64,000 bases of DNA from Crithidia sp. LVH-60A (taxonomy: Eukaryota > Euglenozoa > Kinetoplastea > Trypanosomatida > Trypanosomatidae), in assembly GCA_030078075.1 (NCBI GenBank), contig CP119638.1, positions 2,111,001-2,175,000 of the forward strand, given 5' to 3'. Made by a program: the position numbers and the translations under genes. The first letter of the stretch is position 1, and each line of letters starts with the position of its first letter. Positions 54,434 through 64,000 of this stretch are shown here, piece after piece. The notes beneath the pieces were generated by a model that was not told the origin of the DNA, made no database searches, and saw only the letters and a list, made by a program, of their open reading frames with translations.

Positions 54434-55046
54434 GACGAAATAAGGAATAGCAGAGTAGCAGCGAGCGTGAGGCTGCACTAGAGCTGCTCACCCTAGTTTG
54501 CTGGTTCTCTTCTTCTTTTTTCACCGCAGTGCTCAAGTTGTTAGACGCAGTTGTCGTATGTACTTTTTCACCTCTTTTTTTATCAGATTTTCCTTTTAGA
54601 TCTTTTTCTCCCCTATCCTGTGTGTTGTTTAGACGCTTGCTCTCCACTACATTTTTCTCTTCCCTGCCTTTTTTTTCTATTTGCTTACTGTCTACCTGCG
54701 TACAATGGCTACTACCCTACACACAAAAGCACACACATTAACACCTCGGCTGCAGATTATCGTCACGCGGTGTTTTCACCTATTAAAAGAGGGTTTGCAC
54801 CATAGCTGGTCTCCCTGAAGAACGAAAAGAAAAAACGCTGAAGCACGTTGACAACTGAACTGAGCCGAAACACTGCACTGACATCTCTTCGTCTTTCACT
54901 TTCTCTCTCTCTCCTTCCTTTTTTCCTCTCGAACTTGTATGTGAACAGTAGCCTACACACACGCAAAATAGCAGCTCAAATATATTTTTTTCTTTCTCTC
55001 TCTCCTCAGATTCTTTATTATTCTTACTTGCTTCAACATTTTGGTC
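54434..55046 (+). other. Spacer
   Basis: No gene seen. Pyrimidine-rich at 54560-54690 and 54889-54935; CT-rich at 54985-55006. Confidence 0.7.
55008..55009 (+). promoter_or_regulatory. Predicted spliced-leader acceptor for the PIP-box gene
   Basis: AG directly after TTTTTTCTTTCTCTCTCTCC-type sequence (54985-55007); 38 bases before the ATG at 55047. Confidence 0.7.
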
Positions 55047-55784
55047 ATGTCGTTGCTACTAGACGACGACGAGGTGTTTGCGCCACCGACGAAGTCTGTG
55101 AAGGTGGAGGTGCAGGTGCTGGACTGCGACGACGAGGGCAACGCGCACTGCGCAAGGCAGCCGGCAGAAATGAGATCGAAGTCGTCGCTTGCGGTGCCAG
55201 ATGACGCTGGAGCAGCGGCAGCAGCAGCCGTGGCCGTAGCTTTCTCCAAGCGTGGCGGCAACGGGATGGAGAAAATGGATGCGCTGACGTTCGGCATGCC
55301 ACGCGTCGCTGTCTTGAACGGCGGTGGTACGCCTTCGCGAGCACGCAACTCTGCTGCTGTGTCCGTTGACAACGCACTCCCCGCTGCTCACCGCACCCCG
55401 CTTGCGCAGAAGACGTTCCAGCCGGCGTCGCAGCTGAACAGCGACGTACGCAGCACCTTCAGCACCGCAACAGAACCAAAGATTGTCTCAGCTGTGCAGT
55501 CGCCGTCGTCCTCGTCGCTCTCCCCGTCTATGACGGAGCGTCACATCTCCGTCGCGTCCGCAGACAACGAAGTGCTGCTGCCCTCGCAGGGTTCGGTCAT
55601 TGATACCACCTCCACTGCAACGACGCCACGCAAGCCAAACGATTCCCCGTCTGCGTCACCGCCGGCGCGTCCGCCAGTGAAGCCGTCACAGACGAGTGCC
55701 GCCCCTGAGGCCACCGCCGCTCAGCCTGCCAGGACACAGATGAAGCTTTCTGACTTTTTTTCCAAGATGGCGTGCAAGCGTTGA
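55047..55784 (+). CDS. Disordered protein with C-terminal PCNA-binding (PIP) box
   Basis: A 245-residue protein, Ser/Ala/Thr/Pro-rich and mostly disordered. It begins MSLLLDDDEVFAPPTKSVKV, an acidic-hydrophobic motif followed by a short Lys/Val segment. Its last 15 residues contain QMKLSDFF (residues 231-238), an exact match to the PIP-box consensus Q-x-x-[LIM]-x-x-[FY]-[FY], followed by SKMACKR, whose basic residues are common after PIP boxes. PIP boxes dock proteins onto the PCNA sliding clamp at replication and repair sites. A PIP box at the very end of a disordered tail recalls the small polymerase-delta subunit POLD3 and other clamp clients. No other domain is visible to decide which, so the role in replication or repair is inference. 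Confidence 0.82.
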   Translation: MSLLLDDDEVFAPPTKSVKVEVQVLDCDDEGNAHCARQPAEMRSKSSLAVPDDAGAAAAAAVAVAFSKRGGNGMEKMDALTFGMPRVAVLNGGGTPSRARNSAAVSVDNALPAAHRTPLAQKTFQPASQLNSDVRSTFSTATEPKIVSAVQSPSSSSLSPSMTERHISVASADNEVLLPSQGSVIDTTSTATTPRKPNDSPSASPPARPPVKPSQTSAAPEATAAQPARTQMKLSDFFSKMACKR

Positions 55785-57198
55785 TGACAAGATTTGCCTT
55801 GCTGTATTGAGAGGGTCTCCGCTTGTTGTTTCGCAGCACTAAAAAAAGGACTGGCAGAGAAAAAAAAATACCGTTTGAACACGCACATCAGCATAGACGC
55901 ATAGAAGCTCCTCAAATAAGGTAGGCGTCAAGTTCAAGGAGGACTCATAAAAGAAAAAAAACTAAAACAGGAGTCTTAAATTACGTGCCACGAAAAAAAA
56001 ACAAGACCCGAGAAGTGAAGATTACTGTTTTTTTTTCTCCTGTTCAGTGGGGAGTAACGCATTGTAGCTTCGTTTTTTTTTGTTGATATCTCACCGTGGA
56101 TGTGTGTGTCTGTCTCGTTGCTACTACCATAGAATAAAATTCTGACCTTTTCGTATGATGCCGTGTTCATTTGAGTAAAGAATAATGGTAAGTTTTTAAC
56201 TGCAATTGCGTTAGGGTTTTGTGAGGCTTTTGAATCGCCAATGAAGCACGTTGTGCTTTGTTTCTCGTGCGAGACCTGCACCACACAAACGGCCACGCAG
56301 CAGTCGCCGCTGCCCGTCTTTTCATGACTATTCTGTCTCTCTCTCCCTTTCATCGCTGCCATCTCTTTCTCGTTTTACTTCTCTTCCTGTTGCCGCATTG
56401 TTCTCACAAAACAATTTCAAAAAAGTTCCGCTTCTTCTTGAAAGTTCCCGTGTCTAGCACACAGCCACAGCATTAGGAGTGAGGGTTATATATAAAAAAT
56501 AGTTCACGTACACCACCTTTTTTTTGTTGTTCTGCTTTCTTCTCTCTTCTCTATTCTATCTGCACAGCTATTTTTTTACTGGTGCCCTCTGCAGTGTTGG
56601 CGAGTGAGACTGTGCTTGCAGGAGAACAGGAGAGGAAAAAATAAACTCGTGCTGTGTCCTACTGAATGTGCCCATACACTGACACGCTCTAGCTTGTTCA
56701 ATTGCTCAAATACAATTCTACAACTCGCAGAGACGCACTTTTACCTCTCTCGTCTGTTGTTCTCGGTTTTCTTCTTGAACTGCCCTTTCTCCTTTTCGTT
56801 TACTTCTTCCGTTGTTGTTGTTGTTGTTGTTGTTGTCTTCCCCACTGCTTTTGTTAATCGAAAAGAAGACTCGCTGCTTCTGGTAAGCTGTATTTCATTG
56901 GTTTCTCCACAAGAACGTTACCTGTGTTTTTTTCTTTTATAAATAAGCTCCTCTATCTAACAGTGCTTTAAGGTTCCTGTAAATACCTTTTTGCCTCTTC
57001 GACTGTACGGAAGCTGTGCGGCGCGTTGACCAAAATAGCATTACCAAAGAACGACAAAGAAGTATATAGCGCACACACGCGAGGACGTTATTCGCATACG
57101 GCGTTTCTCGACTAAGTGCTTTAAAGAAAAGAAAATTTAGTCGAGTGACATCCGTCCCTCTGTGTCATTTTAAGAGGTGTTTCTGTTTTCCCCCATCG
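55785..57198 (+). other. Spacer
   Basis: About 1.4 kb without a credible gene. It contains A-runs (55861-55869), T-runs (56026-56036) and a GTT repeat at 56811-56834. Confidence 0.7.
56811..56834 (+). repeat. (GTT)n trinucleotide repeat
   Basis: About eight uninterrupted GTT units in a pyrimidine-rich stretch; simple-sequence repeat of no known role. Confidence 0.8.
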
Positions 57199-60100
57199 AT
57201 GGATCCTGGCAAGCCGACATCGCAGTCGAGACCGCCGCCGCCCGCACCCACGCAGCACCATGTCCCCGCCCTCGGCACCCTTGACGAGCCATACGACACC
57301 CATGACCTCAACGACAGCGCCGCGCCGCTGGCGCGCAACTCCTCTGTGACCGCCGGCTTCCCACCACCGCCTACACCACGCGCGTTACTGCCCTCACCGG
57401 ATGTCCAAGTATGGCGGCGCGGGGTCGATCACCCACTCTACGACCCCTCGCGCGGGTCGCTCTCGGCAGATCCGTCGCAGGTGGCCACCACCAGCACGTC
57501 ATCGGTGGGCTGCACCTCAGCAAACTCGCGCCTCCGCGGGGAGCGGCAGCGGCCCGGTGCGAGTCTGCGCAGCCAGAGTCCTGCCGGGTACGCAAGCGAT
57601 GAGTCGTCGAACACGAATTCTGTCCCGAGTGCCGCCACCGGCACCGCGGCGACTCCGGCTGACTCCTACCCCGCCATGAGGCCGATGAAGCAGCACAGCG
57701 TGATTGTGACGGAGGGACGGCGCTACAAGCCCGTCGCGGACGACTTGGTGCCGAACCGCTCCTTCCACCCATTCTCGGGCACCTTCGAGCTGCAGACGTC
57801 GGTGAGCAGTAACTTTCACAAGAACAACGAGAGCAAGGCGGGGATCAGCGCACATGACTCGAGTCTGCGTGCTGCACCACCGGGCATGTCCATGTCCTCC
57901 ATCACCGCCGCTCCCACACAGAGTGGAAAGGAGGGGATTCTCATTGGCTACTTGCGTGGTGACACAGGCGAGGATCAGCCGGCGGACGCGAATGATCCGA
58001 TCAACACCTTCACCTACTTTGTCGGTGGGCAAGAAGCGGATTGGTCCTCGTCGCGGTCTTCCTCTGCGGAAGATGAACGAGAGGATGCGGAGCAGCGGCA
58101 GCAGCAGACAGGTGGCGGCGGGGAGGGTTCAGAAGAGCTCCCCCACGCGCCGTACGGCACACCGTCGCAGGCTAGCTTGTTGGGATCCTCTACCAGCAAG
58201 AATTCAGGCTCCTTTCCAGTGAAGCAGCAACCGGAGCAGACACCTGCGGGACAGCGCTTGATCGACGTCGACGAGGCCGAGCGCTTTGTTGAGAATCTTC
58301 GGCGCTCCTTCGCGATGCAGCGCATCCGCACGAGTGCATCCAACGCACCGACGCCGCGTGCACCGCAGGATGGCGCGACGAGCCCCGGCTGCGGCTGCGG
58401 CGGCTGCCAGCGGTGCTGGTGAAACAACCGAAGAGAACTTGCGTCGCAGCATCGCCCTTGCGCTCGGTAATGCCTCTAGTGGCGGCATGTCAAACGGAAG
58501 CTTCACGCGGATGGAGGAGACGGCGGCGATGAACTACATGCGGCAGCCGATGCACGAGGCGCTGCGCTGCACCACCAAGGAGAATCTGGACGACGATACG
58601 GTGAGCTTCAAGGCCGTGTGGGAGAGCTTCAAATCGGAGGCGCTGTCACGCAACATCCTCTTTGGCTTCCGCGTCACCGCCTTTGCTGTCTTTCCCACCT
58701 TCCTCCTCACGGAGCACCCGAAGACGAAGGACTACTTTGTTGCCGGCTCGCTGCTGCCGATTATCGCTGCTCTCTTTGTCCGACCCACGGTGGGGGCGAT
58801 TGTGTTTATGGCTGCCCTCGCGCTGCAGAGTGTGATGTTCTTCATGACCTGGGGCGTCATCATGAACGCCGTTGGCGCGGTAAACAGCCCGGCTGGGTGG
58901 TGGTGTGGCGTGATTTTTTCCCTCTTCGTCACCGCCATGTTCGGCGAGCTGCCCTCCAAGCGGCTGCTCATGGTCTATTCCATCATCATCATGCAGACCG
59001 AGCACTCACCTGGGGGTGATACACTGACCTTTCCTTGCCAGTTCGGCCTCGACTTCACCATCGCGACCGGCTTTGCGCTCCTCGCAACCATCCTGCCCTT
59101 CCCAGCCTTCACTTATCGGCAAGCCAACGAGGGCATCCAGGGACTGCACAAGCTCTACAGCGCGGGCATCGGCAACGCGATGAAGAGCTTCTGGGCACCG
59201 GTGCCGATGGACGCCAGAATGGCGCTGTCACAGATCCCCTTCGCCAAAATTGCCGGCTTGACAGGCAGCGTCCGCATGGCAATCCACTTTACCTCCTACG
59301 AGCCGACGGAGTTCAACTTGAACAACGTGCTGCGTGGTCAGCGTCTTGCAATGCTGCAGCGCATCAAGATGTTCATGTACGCCATGGCCGCGGCGTCGTC
59401 GCAGCGGCTGGCGAACACCCGCATTGCTCACCGCAGTCAGGTGCGGCATGAGATTCGCGAGTTTGAGAAGCGGATGCAGACGCCCGCGATGGAGCTGGCC
59501 GGAGAGGTGATGAAGGTGCTCGTGCAGGTCGGTGGCTTTATTGACCCGAAGGAGGTTGTGGAGAAGGTCAACTTCGACGCGCTGGCAGAGCGGACACTGA
59601 TGTTTTCCGACTTTATCGAGCGCGAGCGGATGGAGATGCTCTTTCTGCGGAAGCTGCCCGAGGAGGAAACAAACGCGTGCCTGCGGTGCTTCGCTTTCCA
59701 CTTTAGCCTCATCGACATCTCGCTGGAGCTGCAGCGCTTCGAGAAGACGATGAAGACCTTCGACCCGTCGCAGTACCCATCGCTCTTCCGCCGTGCCCTC
59801 AACTTTTTTGTGCTGGACCTATGGAACAACTTCTGGCAGGAGTTGCCCCACCGCATCATGCTGGACCGGCCCTACGATGTCCGGCTCTTTAAGGATGCCA
59901 TTCGCTACACCGGTGCCTTCGCAGTGGCCTGCGCCTTCACGCTGAACTACGACCGGAGCAACGTCTACTACTTTGGTATGGCCATTCTTGTGCGCCTTGC
60001 CCAGCAGACGGCATCCGAGACACTTGCGATTGGTGTGAACCGTATCTGTGGTCTCTGCATCGGTGCCTCTCTCGCCTACATCACGCACAACAAGACGCAC

Positions 60101-61192
60101 AACACCGCCGAGCTGACGCTGCTGACCATGACGTGGTGCTTCATTGCCATGTGCTTTTCCCAGCACCCGACCTACGGCTTTGGTGCGCAGTACGTGGTGG
60201 TGACGAGCATCGCTGGCCTGCGCTTAGCTCCCACGCCGGCGCTGCTGCTGACTCGTATCACCGACAACGTTTTTGCCTTCATCTCGTACTACGTGATCTG
60301 CACCTTCATCTTCCCTGTGGACCCTATACGGGTGCTGTGGAACACCCGCACCAAGTGCTTCCTCAGCCTCAACGACTTGGCGCAGACAATTGTGACCCTG
60401 GGCTGCGCGCCGATCACGATGGAGGGGAAGGAGGTGGACTTTTTGGTCGCCAAAGCACGCAGCACCGTCGGCGAGCAACAGCTGCTGCTCAAGGCGTACG
60501 CGGAGTGGATGGCGAAGGCGGCGACAGAGCCGACGCTGCGCGGTGGCGAGTACCCGGCCACCGCCTGCTCTCGCTTGCGTTTAAACCTCAACGAGATTGT
60601 GTCGCTGGAGGAGGCGCTCGTTGCCGGTGTGACACGCCTGCACCGCCCGCGTGACTTGCCGCCGAGCGTCGTGCTGCGCGATATCATGGAGCTGACCCGT
60701 CCCTTCTTGCTCGACGCCGGTCGCCTTATTCACCAAATTTTGCAGAGCATGATTGACGCAACGGAGCGCCACCGCACGTGGTCGATGGAGGAGCCGCTGC
60801 ACCTGATGTGGAAAGCGCAGCTGGCCTGCCGCAGTCTGCAGCACGTGACGGGCAACATGCAGCGCAACTTCTACGCCGCCGTACAGCAGGTGGCTGCGCC
60901 TGACAAGCAGCTGCTGAATGTGTACCTGACCTCGTCCATGGTCGAGGATGCACTGATGCAGGAGTCCGACCCCTCGCTGCTGATCAAGAACAACGAAGAC
61001 CTCATTAAGCGCGTACTGGCCATGAGCTTCCACATGTCAAAAGATGCGGTGGTGAACCGCGACGACTTGCAGGCCTTCAACGCAATTATCATTGTGTTCG
61101 AGCTGCTACTGAAGACACTGATGGAGCTGCTACCGCCAATGATTGAGATCTACGAGTTTGAGAAGTCGCGCCACATCGTCACCAAGCGGTAG
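57199..61192 (+). CDS. FUSC/aromatic-acid-exporter-like membrane protein with long N-terminal disordered region; frame broken once
   Basis: A protein of about 1,330 residues. It begins MDPGKPTSQSRPPPPAPTQH at 57199, and the first ~395 residues are Ser/Pro/Gly/Glu-rich and disordered (frame 1). Frame 2 then carries the membrane part. One surplus C in the CCCC at 58383-58386 explains the change; the join reads GATSPAAAAAAASGAGETTE. There are two clusters of membrane helices. The first lies at about 58660-59115 (FRVTAFAVFPTFLL, AGSLLPIIAALFVRPTVGAI, CGVIFSLFVTAMFGEL, FGLDFTIATGFALLATILPF). The second lies at about 59890-60330 (YTGAFAVACAFTLNY, YYFGMAILVRLAQQ, LTMTWCFIAMCFSQHP, VFAFISYYVICTFIFPVDP). 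A cytosolic helical domain separates them and another follows. This two-cluster layout is that of FUSC/ArAE proteins. The transported compound is unknown. Confidence 0.85.
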
Positions 61193-61348
61193 ACTGCCTG
61201 TGCCTGTGTTGAGATGTCGGAGAAGCGGCAGACAACGGAGAGAAAGAGAAAGAGGTAGGTGAAGTTTTTTTTCTCGTATCTATTGTTTTTGCCCCAAATT
61301 TTTTGTTCTCTTTTACCGCTTGGTAAGCCTGTTTCCTTTAGCCTTTTC

Positions 61349-61430
61349 TAAAATTTTTTTTTTTTTTTTTTTTCTTTTTTTTTTTTTTTTTAAAATATTT
61401 ATTGTTTTTTTTTTTTTTTTTTTTAAAATA

Positions 61431-61466
<36 letters not shown>

Positions 61467-61521
61467 CTTTTCTCAAGTGGGTTGGGTTGGTGGGTTAGTT
61501 TTTAAAAAAAAAAAAAAAAAA

Positions 61522-61563
<42 letters not shown>

Positions 61564-61690
61564 TTTTTTTTTTTTTTTTTTTAAAAAAAATATAAAAAAA
61601 TAATTTTTTTTTTTTTTTTTTTTTTTGTTAAGTAGGAAAGGGGAAAAAAAAATCATTTTTTTTGGTGGGCAAGGGAGGGGGGGGGAAAAA
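61349..61690. repeat. Low-complexity poly-T/poly-A block
   Basis: Alternating long T-runs and A-runs with almost nothing else, ending in a G-run at 61676-61684. The only ordinary sequence inside is a G/T-rich piece at 61475-61500. No repeat unit can be defined. It resembles the block at 18401-18975 in kind. Confidence 0.8.
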
Positions 61691-63804
61691 AAAGGCTGAA
61701 GAATGCTCGAGCTTTACCTCCACCTCTTTCCCTACTTCTTTGTTTTTCCTTTTCAGGTGCGATCTCGGTACTGGCGAGCTCGCATAGCGCAATAATGCTT
61801 TTTCCTGTGTTCCCTATTTTCATTTTTTGCCTCTGTGCGTGCCTGTCGGTCAGCATTTTTTTTTTCAAAACGCGTATTCCTGAAGTTAGGAATCAGTGAA
61901 GCCCTCTTTTCTTCGAACGTCGCACTGGAGTTTTCCTTTGGGCGTCTACCACGCAGGGGAACGCAATAACTTTTAGAATGCACCGCCTTCGCGGTGACCA
62001 GCCTTCTTACAAACCTTACCTTTGTTGTTGTTTAAGTAACTCTTGTGTTTTTTTTTTGGATCTGCAAAGCACGATGCAGACCTATCAGCTTCTTTTTTTG
62101 TTTTCACTGATCTTTCATGGGTTTCCCTTATTGTTGTGTTTTATTTTTCCCTCTCTACTCCGTCACTCTCGACCAGGCCAATGCCTTGATTGTTCTTCAT
62201 ACGAACCTCAACCCGTTCTCCCCCGTGTGTTGCTTGGTCGTCCTCCTCCGCCCCTAAAGGTGATTTGGACGCAGACTGTTGCAGATTCCGAGAGCTTTAT
62301 AGCTCACTTTTTTTTTGTTTCTCCCTCTCCGATAATCGCTGGTAGCGTCTACTAATTTTTTGGCTTTGCACACGAAAGATGTAACGCAGTGAACAGCATT
62401 TGTGTGTTTGAGGTGGTGAGAATGCATCGCGTGTCCCACATTCTGTGCTTTTCTATTTTTTTTTTCCTTGTCTTTTACCTTCAGTCATCATTGACGTTCC
62501 GGCTTTGTGGGACCTCCAGCTTGGTTACTGCTGCGTTGGCGAGAGGTTTTTTTTTTTGCTATTATTTTCTTCGATCGACTCCTTTCCAAAAGCTGCCATG
62601 AGAGGAGCGTGTGTTGCTGTACACTATTGTCTAGCTTGCTTTTCTGTTTCTCTCTCTAGGGTTTTTTTATTTTTGTTAGTTCTGTTGCTATGAGAGGGTC
62701 TGCACTCTTGGCGCACGGAAGACCAGCGTGCACTGTGTTTCCTATTACAAAAAAAAGAAAAAAAAAGCAGTCTGGAAGTGTTGGTGCGGTAAATGAGTGA
62801 CGAAGGGGTACAGTTCTTTTTCTTTTGTGCCGCTGCTTTATGTTTAAGAGAATATGCTTGGCGTGCGTACTTGACTGGAGTGTGGAGGGGTGAGGAAAGC
62901 ATCTCAACGAAAATGCTTCCCTTGCACTCCCCCCACTCTCACCTTTGTCTAATTCTTTGCGCTGCCTGCTCACTTTTTTGGTGTAAATTGCTCTGTGAGT
63001 TGTATTTCTATCTCGAGGACAGTAGCAACAGATTCTTTGACAAAAACAAGAGAATAGAGAGGCACAACAAGGTGAGAGAGTCAAAGCACTTTTAATTTTG
63101 TAATTACGTTGCGTTTTAAACTTCTATTTTTCTCTTTGCTCGACCGTCCGCTGAAGTACAATACGCTTGTGTTTTTTGTTTATCTCTTGTAGAGTTGCTC
63201 ACTAGTCTTTATGTTTAGTTTCGGACTGTTTTATTCTTCCACTTCCGGTCTCAAACAAACAAACAAACAAAAAGCTCCACGCTTTCTTTATTAACTAGCG
63301 AACACAAAGAGAAAAGAAAATGTGAATACGACTGTAGCAGAAGAAAGAAGCGAGGTGTGGAATGTTAACTTATTAATTGCGCTGATGTGCTACGTCGCTG
63401 TGGAGATGGGTCACTGGTGGCATCACATGACGCTATACCTCATGTGACATCGACTTCTCTGTAGCTGCTGCTTTTGAAGCTTGAAATAAATGACAGCGGG
63501 TATCTGCTTTTTGTCGTTCACCAAAAGAAAAGCACCTTCAATTATGCCAGACCTATTTCGATGCGGTGTTCACGCGAAGTTTCACAGACGCCTTAAGAAC
63601 TGGAAAGCAAAAACAGTAGAGCTGCGTTTGGGTCTTTTCCTTCTCCTTCACTTCTCCGCTCTGCCTTCTCTAAAAATTAAAAAAATTGTTGGGCCTTCCA
63701 ACTCAAAAGCGTGCTTCCTGGTGTGTGCGAAACTGACGCACAACTCTTTCAAATACACACACAAAAACGATAATTCTAATTATATTTACATCATCATTTT
63801 TTCT

Positions 63805-63806
63805 AG
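63805..63806 (+). promoter_or_regulatory. Predicted spliced-leader acceptor for the last gene
   Basis: AG in CATCATTTTTTCTAG; 15 bases before the ATG at 63821. Confidence 0.6.
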
Positions 63807-63820
63807 GAGACCGACTCAAC

Positions 63821-64000
63821 ATGGCCGCGCTGCAGCACGCCACCGCGTCTGCCGAGGTGGCCGCCTTTCTCGGCTGCTGCGACGACGTGGCTCGCAAAGG
63901 CACCCAGACACTTTCCATTCACGCTATCTGCCACCGTCTCGACCACCTCGAGGCGGAGTGGGGCGTGCTGACCTCTCTCGACATGCTGACCATCTCGGCA
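63821..64000 (+). CDS. 5' part of an unidentified protein gene (runs off the window)
   Basis: The frame opens at 63821 and stays open to the window edge, giving 60 residues that begin MAALQHATASAEVAAFLGCC and continue as helical, charged sequence (IHAICHRLDHLEAEWGVLTS). The change from AT-rich spacer to GC-rich codons at the ATG and the acceptor 15 bases upstream support a real gene. Too little is present to name it. The Ala-rich start could be a helix or a weak organelle signal. Confidence 0.75.
   Translation, partial: MAALQHATASAEVAAFLGCCDDVARKGTQTLSIHAICHRLDHLEAEWGVLTSLDMLTISA

Larger units (their letters stand above)
61193..63820 (+). other. Gene-free spacer with a homopolymer block
   Basis: About 2.6 kb without a convincing gene. 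Bases 61349-61690 are the low-complexity block listed separately. The rest is AT-rich with T-runs and a CAAA repeat at 63253-63272. Confidence 0.7.

Noticed and set aside
1-64000. Recoded stop codons as in Blastocrithidia
   Set aside because: Genes end cleanly in TAA, TAG and TGA, and apart from one TAG at 19030 no stop lies inside a conserved domain.
1-64000. Retroposons, retrovirus-like elements, transposons or CRISPR arrays
   Set aside because: No reverse transcriptase, integrase or transposase sequence, no terminal repeats and no spaced direct repeats were found. The A-rich blocks are not attached to any element.
1-64000. A strand-switch region or change of transcription direction
   Set aside because: All supported genes are on the + strand; every long minus-strand frame is a shadow of a + strand gene.

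Overview
The window is nuclear DNA from a trypanosomatid (kinetoplastid protist). Every supported gene lies on the + strand, and none shows an intron. GC-rich coding blocks alternate with AT-rich, T- and pyrimidine-rich spacers of 0.4-3.6 kb. Most genes have a polypyrimidine tract ending in AG a short way before the ATG, as expected for spliced-leader trans-splicing of a polycistronic transcript. TAA, TAG and TGA all end genes, so the code is standard and not the Blastocrithidia-type recoding. The gene set (tandem iron superoxide dismutases, NIMA-like kinase with PH domain, WW/CCCH zinc-finger protein, PUF protein, PP2C, small NAD synthase, PP2A-B) is typical of the family. From memory the SOD pair is on chromosome 32 in Leishmania, so this may be the syntenic block; I could not check that, nor name the genus.

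Layout. 1-7255: the 3' end of one Fe-SOD, a complete second Fe-SOD, then a NIMA-related kinase with a C-terminal PH domain. 8075-18008: an SMN-like protein, an RGG-box protein, two unrecognised proteins, a PEBP-fold protein like mitoribosomal mL38, and a coiled-coil protein. 18400-19000: A/C/T homopolymer sequence of doubtful reality. 19003-27415: a PUF-repeat protein, a WW plus CCCH zinc-finger protein, and coatomer epsilon. 28289-36966: DNA polymerase alpha subunit B, a tandem SpoU (SPOUT) methyltransferase, and a large membrane-anchored unknown. 39168-44825: a membrane-anchored PP2C, a small unknown and NAD synthase. 45414-55784: a 1,230-residue protein with CTFxP motifs, PP2A regulatory subunit B with an unusual N-terminal extension, an unknown, and a disordered protein ending in a PCNA-binding (PIP) box. 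57199-61192: a FUSC/aromatic-acid-exporter-like membrane protein. The window ends inside another gene that starts at 63821.

The genes share no pathway. They are neighbours in one transcription unit, as is usual in this family, so regulation is expected at RNA processing, stability and translation. The most important caveat concerns sequence quality. Eight genes are split between reading frames, and every split can be explained by one base gained or lost in a short homopolymer run. Together with two artificial-looking A/T/C blocks, this points to residual sequencing or assembly error more than to pseudogenes. The most interesting biology is the single-chain double SPOUT methyltransferase, the short Tudor-less SMN, the PIP-box protein and the SSRA-repeat extension on PP2A-B.
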